A DNA stretch of 13,405 nt. Source: Candidatus Odinarchaeota archaeon (GTDB lineage: Archaea > Asgardarchaeota > Baldrarchaeia > Baldrarchaeales > DXJG01). The position numbers and the translations under genes are program-made. Each line of letters opens with the position of its first letter. The stretch's first letter is position 1. Below the pieces are notes generated by a model. That model saw only the letters and a list, made by a program, of their open reading frames with translations, searched no databases and was not told the origin of the DNA. This document shows, piece by piece, positions 1-4,310 of this stretch. The stretch spans positions 1 to 13,405 of the forward strand of contig JAGGSW010000095.1 of NCBI GenBank assembly GCA_021158895.1, given 5' to 3'.

Positions 1-4
1 ATTT

Positions 5-403
5 TTACCTATTTGCCTTGTACAATTTAATTTCATCTAAAACATCTCTGAACAAGTCATCTTCAAGTTTAATTATCTGATATAGGTTTAATACTTCAGC
101 TAACTTTCTAGCAAGTATATGGTAACATATTTGCCTTTTTTTCCTAGTAACCACATTAAAATAGAAATCATCGCAACTGCAGTAAAAATCTGGTATAACT
201 AGATATTTTCTGGTTTTACCTATGACAATCCATAAAGACTTCTCACTAGGCTTAAACACGTATTTTTTAACACGTTTTTCTTCAATAGCTTTAATTGCTC
301 GCCAAAATAATTCACCATATTTTAAAACAAACTTTTCTAATAAATCTTCAGATAAAACTCCCTTTTCCTTAAGTTCCTTAAAAAGTGAATTCTCTTTCCA
401 CAC
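5..403 (-). CDS. Small SWIM zinc-finger protein
   Basis: A 132-residue protein whose recognisable part is a SWIM-type zinc-binding motif: Cys75-x-Cys77, a 15-residue spacer, then Cys93-x-His95. The N-terminal 50 residues are helical and charged, and the tail is hydrophilic. SWIM modules bind DNA or protein; small archaeal SWIM proteins have been compared with the Sws1/Shu recombination mediators, but nothing here proves that role. The start is GTG at 403-401. Going upstream in frame there is no other start codon before a stop at 445-443. A GGGAG sequence lies about 10 bases upstream of the GTG. The gene is complete at the left edge and diverges from the phosphoesterase gene across 65 bases. 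The motif call is firm; the function is open. Confidence 0.75.
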   Translation of the reverse strand: MWKENSLFKELKEKGVLSEDLLEKFVLKYGELFWRAIKAIEEKRVKKYVFKPSEKSLWIVIGKTRKYLVIPDFYCSCDDFYFNVVTRKKRQICYHILARKLAEVLNLYQIIKLEDDLFRDVLDEIKLYKANR

Positions 404-435
404 TCTTACAGCACTCCCAGAAACTGCATCACAAC

Positions 436-441
436 TTATAA
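436..441. promoter_or_regulatory. TTATAA element between divergent genes
   Basis: The symmetric hexamer TTATAA lies in the 65-base gap between two divergent genes. Its centre is about 30 bases before the plus-strand ATG at 469, the spacing expected of an archaeal TATA box for a leaderless mRNA. It could also serve the minus-strand gene, placing that start site near base 412. That would leave the GGGAG ahead of the GTG at 403 largely untranscribed, so the minus-strand use is less certain. Confidence 0.45.
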
Positions 442-468
442 TTCAATTTTCACATAATAAGTAGTGAA

Positions 469-1302
469 ATGGTAAAAATAAGAATTATTCCAAATCTTCC
501 AGCTCTTCAAATACAATTAAAAAATGAAAAAATACTTTGCATAGCAGATTTACACATAGGATTTGAAAAAGAACTAGAAAAATCAGGAATCAAAATACCA
601 CCTCAAACACCTAGCATCTTAAAATCCATCCAACAACTGTTGGAAAAAATAAATCCATCAAAATTAATTATACTTGGAGATGTAAAGCACGAAATTACAG
701 CTCCCCGATACCAAGAAGTTATCGATGTATACGACTTTCTTGTGGCCCTTTCCAAGAAGGTACAAACAGAGATAGTGCCAGGGAATCACGACGGGCAAAT
801 AGATGCTATAGTTCCACCTGAAGTAAAAGTACATCCACCCAGAGGCATCGTTATAAAAGAAGAAAAGGAAGTTATCGGTCTTATACATGGTCATGCGTGG
901 CCAGATGTAAAACTTCTAGGAGCGCACTACTTAATTATGGCTCACATACACCCATTAATCCAGTTAACTACTGGGACAGGATTTAAGGTAACATATCCAA
1001 TATGGATTAAAGCAACCTGGAATGCAAATTGTATAGCAAGAGCTTATTTAAAGTACGTTAAAATAAAAACAACAGAGAATCCTGTTCAGCAAATCAAAGA
1101 ATTGTTTGGAGTAGAGGTTTCAGAGACAAAAATCATAATTATGCCAGCATACAACAAAATGTTAGGAGGAATTCCAATAAACACTACACAAAAACTACTT
1201 GGTCCCCTACTTAAAACAAACTGTGTATTTCCTTCAAATATGGAAATATACCTATTAGACGGGACATATCTTGGAAAATTAGCTTCATTAAAAAACGAAT
1301 GA
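469..1302 (+). CDS. COG1407-type metallophosphoesterase
   Basis: A 277-residue calcineurin-like phosphoesterase of the archaeal Icc-like COG1407 (MJ0037) type. All five metal-binding blocks are present in order: Asp27-x-His29, Gly70-Asp-Val-Lys-His-Glu75, Gly105-Asn-His-Asp108, His140-Gly-His142 and His159-Ile-His161. The GD-x-KHE form of the second block is characteristic of this group. A di-metal phosphodiesterase or phosphomonoesterase is expected; the natural substrate is unknown. The C-terminal 100 residues lack recognisable motifs. No transmembrane segment or signal peptide is visible, so it should be cytoplasmic. The ATG at 469 has no Shine-Dalgarno sequence but sits about 30 bases after a TATA element, which fits leaderless translation. 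The 183-base gap downstream suggests a single-gene unit. Confidence 0.85.
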   Translation: MVKIRIIPNLPALQIQLKNEKILCIADLHIGFEKELEKSGIKIPPQTPSILKSIQQLLEKINPSKLIILGDVKHEITAPRYQEVIDVYDFLVALSKKVQTEIVPGNHDGQIDAIVPPEVKVHPPRGIVIKEEKEVIGLIHGHAWPDVKLLGAHYLIMAHIHPLIQLTTGTGFKVTYPIWIKATWNANCIARAYLKYVKIKTTENPVQQIKELFGVEVSETKIIIMPAYNKMLGGIPINTTQKLLGPLLKTNCVFPSNMEIYLLDGTYLGKLASLKNE

Positions 1303-1342
1303 ATATCAATATGCCTTATTTTGTTAATAACATGGTTCAAAA

Positions 1343-1360
1343 CTTTATAAACATATAAAT
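1343..1360 (+). promoter_or_regulatory. Strong TATA-like element in the 183-base gap
   Basis: CTTTATAAAC at 1343-1352, followed directly by CATATAAAT, is the best TATA match between the phosphoesterase and FAD dehydrogenase genes. A start site near 1373 would give the dehydrogenase mRNA an untranslated leader of about 110 bases. A second, weaker candidate, CTTTTAACT near 1460-1468, would give an almost leaderless transcript. I cannot tell which is used. Confidence 0.35.
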
Positions 1361-1417
1361 CGCCTAAAAAGTTCTGTGCGGCAAAACACTTAATGACAAA
1401 TAACTTGTTCATACTTA

Positions 1418-1429
1418 TGTTACGTAACA
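1418..1429. promoter_or_regulatory. 12-bp perfect palindrome upstream of FAD dehydrogenase
   Basis: TGTTACGTAACA reads the same on both strands over all 12 bases, without a spacer. It lies 56 bases before the ATG at 1486 and between the two TATA candidates for that gene. Its size and position suit the operator of a dimeric regulator, but no second copy was seen in the window and no binding protein can be assigned. Confidence 0.35.
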
Positions 1430-1485
1430 GTTAAATCACATTAACCTACTGATATTAGGGCTTTTAACTTCCATGAGGGATAAGC

Positions 1486-2856
1486 ATGAAAACCGATGTA
1501 GTAATAGTGGGAGCAGGACCTGCAGGCATGTTCGCAGCTCACGAATTAGCGACAAAATCAAATCTAAAAATCACGGTAATCGACTGGGGGCCCGATGTAC
1601 CAAAAAGAAAATGTCCAGTCATAATGTACTCTTACTGTAGTAAATGTAAACCATGTAAAATAATGTGTGGTGTAGGTGGAGCTGGAACACTTTCAAGCGG
1701 TCTTTTGAATCTCAGACCCGATATCGGAGGTAATCTCAAAGAGTTTGTGAGTGAGAACGAAGCGTGGAAACTTATAAAAGAAGTAGATGAAGTATTTGTA
1801 AAATACGGGGCTCCCCAAGAGATATATAGAGCAAACACCGACCAAGTAGAAAGCCTCATGAGAAAAGCTGCAGCCGTGGGAATAGAGTTCGTTCCCATAC
1901 CGCAAAGACATATAGGTACAGACAACGCTCCAAAAGTAATTACAAAATTCAAAAAGGCGTTAGAACAAGCTGGTGTAAAATTCATACTCGAAACAAAAGT
2001 TACAAAAATTAATAAAAGTGAAGTAGAGCTTGAAAACGGACAAAAAATACAAGCAAAATATATAATTGTAGCTCCAGGAAGAATCGGGGCTAAATGGCTT
2101 CAAGAGCAAGCAAAAAAGCTCAGAATAAAAACACATCCTCAACCAATAGATGTAGGAGTGAGAGTGGAAGTTCCAGCGGTCGTAATGGAACCAATAATAA
2201 AAATAGCTAGGGATCCAAAATTCCGAGTTTACACGAAAACCTTTGACGACCTTACACGCGTGTTTTGCGTTAATTATCAAGGTTTTGTCGTTCAAGAAGT
2301 TTACGGGGACATTATTGGGGTCAATGGGCACACTCTACTAAAACAGAAATCTGGAAACGCAAACTTTGCCTTTCTAGTTCGGGTTGAACTAACCGAGCCA
2401 CTTGAAGACACAACCGCGTACGGTTATTCCGTAGCTAAACTAGCAACCACCATAGGTGGAGGAAAACCTATCCTTCAAAGATTAGGGGATCTAAAAAAGG
2501 GTAGACGGTCCACGTGGTCGCGGATTGATCGGAGCAACGTAAAGCCAACATTAAGAGATGTAACGCCCGGTGATGTAGCTATGGCTTTACCTCACAGAAT
2601 CGTCACCGATATTCTAGAGGGGCTTGAAAAACTTGACCATGTAATACCTGGGGTTGCCAGCTCGTCCACGCTCATTTACGCTCCAGAGATCAAATTTTAC
2701 GCTAACAGAATTGAAGTTAACAAAAATCTTGAAACCAGCGTAGAAAACATTTTTGTTGCAGGGGATGGTGCGGGGCTTTCCAGGGGAATAGTTGTGGCAG
2801 CAGCAACCGGAATTCTAGCTGCAAGAGGAGTACTGAAAAAAGAAGGAGTAATGTAA
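1486..2856 (+). CDS. COG2509-type FAD-dependent dehydrogenase
   Basis: A 456-residue flavoprotein. The N-terminus is a dinucleotide-binding Rossmann fold (Val8-Gly-Ala-Gly-Pro-Ala-Gly14, ending at the acidic Asp33). A C-terminal block, VAGDGAGLSRGIVVAAATG, is the second FAD contact that closes such proteins. After the first fold is a cysteine-rich segment with Cys43, Cys51, Cys54, Cys57 and Cys61, followed by a GVGGAGTLSSG stretch. This arrangement matches the poorly characterised COG2509 group of FAD-dependent dehydrogenases; the cysteines could hold a metal or an iron-sulfur cluster. The substrate and electron acceptor are unknown. The ATG at 1486 is preceded by a weak GAGGGAT. No membrane segment is seen. 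The gene stands alone, with the tRNA gene 228 bases downstream. Confidence 0.85.
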   Translation: MKTDVVIVGAGPAGMFAAHELATKSNLKITVIDWGPDVPKRKCPVIMYSYCSKCKPCKIMCGVGGAGTLSSGLLNLRPDIGGNLKEFVSENEAWKLIKEVDEVFVKYGAPQEIYRANTDQVESLMRKAAAVGIEFVPIPQRHIGTDNAPKVITKFKKALEQAGVKFILETKVTKINKSEVELENGQKIQAKYIIVAPGRIGAKWLQEQAKKLRIKTHPQPIDVGVRVEVPAVVMEPIIKIARDPKFRVYTKTFDDLTRVFCVNYQGFVVQEVYGDIIGVNGHTLLKQKSGNANFAFLVRVELTEPLEDTTAYGYSVAKLATTIGGGKPILQRLGDLKKGRRSTWSRIDRSNVKPTLRDVTPGDVAMALPHRIVTDILEGLEKLDHVIPGVASSSTLIYAPEIKFYANRIEVNKNLETSVENIFVAGDGAGLSRGIVVAAATGILAARGVLKKEGVM

Positions 2857-3050
2857 AACAAGAAAAACTTTCATTTTTCCTAAAAACAAAGAGATTCTAC
2901 ACAGCTCGATACAAAAAGGATTCCTTTCCTCGCTAAAAGCTTAAATGCTATCCAACAGAAATAAATTTAGGTCAGATCTATCATGTAATTTCGATAGTTT
3001 CCATGTTCATATCAAGTAAAACACTTAAGCAATCAGTTAAATATGCTACA

Positions 3051-3060
3051 TATTATTTAC
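3051..3060 (+). promoter_or_regulatory. Possible TATA box of tRNA-Pro gene
   Basis: TATTATTTAC is centred about 30 bases before the first base of the tRNA, in an A+T-rich stretch with no other good candidate at that spacing. It is a weak match judged only on composition and distance. Confidence 0.35.
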
Positions 3061-3084
3061 CTAGAGCAAACATAACAATAGTAG

Positions 3085-3193
3085 GGGGCCGTGGTCTAGA
3101 GCTTGATAGCTCACTTCTATCGAGCGGAGAACTTGGTATGATGGCGGCTTCGGGAGCCGCTGGTCCCGGGTTCAAATCCCGGCGGCCCCACCA
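3085..3193 (+). tRNA. tRNA-Pro(CGG) with D-loop intron and encoded CCA
   Basis: The acceptor stem GGGGCCG (3085-3091) pairs fully with CGGCCCC (3183-3189), followed by A73 and an encoded CCA (3191-3193). The anticodon arm is 3144-3160: stem GCGGC/GCCGC and loop TTCGGGA, giving anticodon CGG (3151-3153), which reads proline codon CCG. The T-arm is 3166-3182: stem CCGGG/CCCGG and loop TTCAAAT. The variable region is 5 nt. The anticodon arm is a normal 17 nt, so it holds no intron. The gene spans 106 nt to A73 instead of about 74; all the excess lies in the D-arm, between G15 and the GG of positions 18-19. Removing 32 nt there gives a normal 74-nt tRNA with the D-loop AGCTTGGTA. The stems are almost wholly G+C, as in thermophiles. 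Confidence 0.93.
3100..3131 (+). other. Predicted 32-nt tRNA intron in the D-loop
   Basis: The insert contains a 9-bp hairpin, GCTTGATAG (3101-3109) with CTATCGAGC (3117-3125), and a 7-nt loop. Flush with this stem, AGA on the 5' side and AAC (or GAA) on the 3' side can form the two bulges of a relaxed bulge-helix-bulge motif. The central helix would be about three pairs, TCT (3095-3097) with GGA (3126-3128), one pair short of the canonical four. This is the form cut by archaeal splicing endonuclease. Exact boundaries are uncertain by one or two bases; excision after G15 and before CTTGG restores a conventional D-loop. Confidence 0.75.
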
Positions 3194-3264
3194 AACTATA
3201 CTTCAACACCTGATGTCGATAAATGTGTTAATGCCATTTTAAATTGAATTTAAATCGTAAAGCT

Positions 3265-3272
3265 CTATATAA
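3265..3272 (+). promoter_or_regulatory. Isolated TATA-like sequence
   Basis: CTATATAA lies in the 263-base gap between tRNA-Pro and the COG1709 gene. A start near 3295 would make an RNA with a leader of about 160 bases into the regulator gene, or a small independent RNA. The only ORF nearby is a 15-codon one starting at 3310, too short to call. The rest of the gap is A+T-rich with no other structure I could support. Confidence 0.25.
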
Positions 3273-3421
3273 CTAGTAAAGTGGTAATTGTCAAATATTA
3301 AGCTCATGTTTCCGCGAAAATTGTCCGAGAACAGCGATAACTTGAAAAATTAATAGCCGAAATTTGCAATGAAAGTTTTTATCACATCATTATCATTTTC
3401 GACAGACGCCTTAATAATCGA

Positions 3422-3431
3422 AAAACTTATG
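3422..3431 (+). promoter_or_regulatory. TATA-like box for COG1709 regulator gene
   Basis: AAAACTTATG is centred about 30 bases before the ATG at 3457, the distance that gives a leaderless mRNA in archaea. The absence of any Shine-Dalgarno sequence before that ATG agrees with this. Confidence 0.4.
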
Positions 3432-3456
3432 TGACTGGCAGCATTTAACTTCAAAC

Positions 3457-4185
3457 ATGAGTATTTCTAATATTGTTAAGGAAAGACTTGCAAGAAGGAT
3501 TGCTGGGGAAATATCTCTTTCAGACGACCCCGGCAAGACAATGCGCAAGTGGAGAGAAATGTTTCATATCCCACAGGTTATCCTAGCAGAGAAACTCGGC
3601 GTTTCTCCTTCAGTTATAAGTGATTATGAAAGCGGAAGACGAAAGTCTCCTGGTGCTAAAACTGTTAAACGATTCGTCGATGTTCTTTTAACGATCGATG
3701 AAGAAAATGGTGGCCAGATTATTTCAGCATTTGGACGGCTAATGGGCGTAGAAATTCCAACGGATATTATTCTTGACATCAGAGATTTTCCCTCTTCGAT
3801 TGTAATTGCTCACTTCTGTAAGATGATAGATGCTGAACCTGTTGCATGCAAAGAACTATCTGAACAAGAAATCTACGGATATACGGTCATTGACGGTGGA
3901 CTTGCGATGAGGGAGCTTTCCGGTGAAGCTTTTGACAAACTTTTTAAAGCATCTACCCAACGGGCATTAATATTTACCAATATAAGTACGGGCAGGCTTC
4001 CCCTAATCGCCATGAGGAGTAGTCAGGGAAAACCGAGTTTAATAACCTTGCATGGTGTTAAGAAAATAGACCCGATAGTCATTGAATTAGCACGGAAGGA
4101 AAGAATCCTTCTCGCTGTATCTCATATTGAAGACATTGAAACGCTTATCCAAAAACTAAGAAAATTAAGTTTCGATCATGTGTAG
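3457..4185 (+). CDS. COG1709-type transcriptional regulator, Xre-family HTH
   Basis: A 242-residue protein with a Cro/C1-type helix-turn-helix at residues 27-82. The scanning helix (VILAEKLG) and the recognition segment (SPSVISDYESGRRKSP, residues 50-65) are clear. The remaining 160 residues form a C-terminal domain with a conserved-looking core near STGRLPLIAMR and a terminal helix. This layout is that of archaeal COG1709 predicted regulators, whose ligand and targets are not established as far as I know. There is no Shine-Dalgarno sequence; a TATA-like box suggests a leaderless mRNA. It is followed on the same strand, after 125 bases, by the HTH/ATP-cone/NrdD-like gene, so the two regulators may act on shared or mutual targets. 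That link is inference from position. Confidence 0.85.
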   Translation: MSISNIVKERLARRIAGEISLSDDPGKTMRKWREMFHIPQVILAEKLGVSPSVISDYESGRRKSPGAKTVKRFVDVLLTIDEENGGQIISAFGRLMGVEIPTDIILDIRDFPSSIVIAHFCKMIDAEPVACKELSEQEIYGYTVIDGGLAMRELSGEAFDKLFKASTQRALIFTNISTGRLPLIAMRSSQGKPSLITLHGVKKIDPIVIELARKERILLAVSHIEDIETLIQKLRKLSFDHV

Positions 4186-4266
4186 TTTGTGTAGGTATAA
4201 AAACTGCGATTCGTTTGCTATTCCCTTAACTTCTTTACCAGATAAGGCAATGGTTTTTTGAATATG

Positions 4267-4277
4267 GTGAATATCAC
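4267..4277. promoter_or_regulatory. GTGA-ATA-TCAC inverted repeat upstream of NrdD-like gene
   Basis: GTGA and TCAC half-sites are separated by three bases, 33 bases before the ATG at 4311. The position, close to where RNA polymerase would start, suits an operator for a dimeric HTH protein, possibly the product of this gene or of the COG1709 gene next to it. Four-base half-sites can arise by chance in A+T-rich DNA, so this is a candidate only. Confidence 0.3.
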
Positions 4278-4300
4278 TATTAATGTAGTTTAACGTCGGT

Positions 4301-4306
4301 GGTGAT
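4301..4306 (+). promoter_or_regulatory. Shine-Dalgarno that decides the start at 4311
   Basis: GGTGAT matches the archaeal 16S 3' end complement perfectly and stands 4 bases before the ATG at 4311. An in-frame GTG at 4299 overlaps this ribosome-binding site and is therefore an unlikely start. Confidence 0.65.
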
Positions 4307-4310
4307 TAAT

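Noticed and set aside
222..464. An 80-codon plus-strand ORF opposite the SWIM gene
   Set aside because: It is antisense to a gene with a clear zinc motif, and its composition is not protein-like.
1373..1475. A C/D-box guide RNA between the phosphoesterase and FAD dehydrogenase genes
   Set aside because: A CTGA and an ATGACAA-like sequence occur, but no RTGATGA box C and no second box pair at proper spacing.
3003..3242. A 79-codon plus-strand ORF
   Set aside because: It runs straight through the tRNA-Pro gene, and its C-terminal half is the tRNA sequence read as protein.
3310..3357. A 15-codon ORF downstream of the isolated TATA-like sequence
   Set aside because: It is too short, has no Shine-Dalgarno sequence and shows no composition distinct from the surrounding spacer.
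4299..4310. A GTG start four codons upstream in the NrdD-like gene
   Set aside because: It overlaps the perfect GGTGAT ribosome-binding site, which is correctly spaced for the ATG at 4311.
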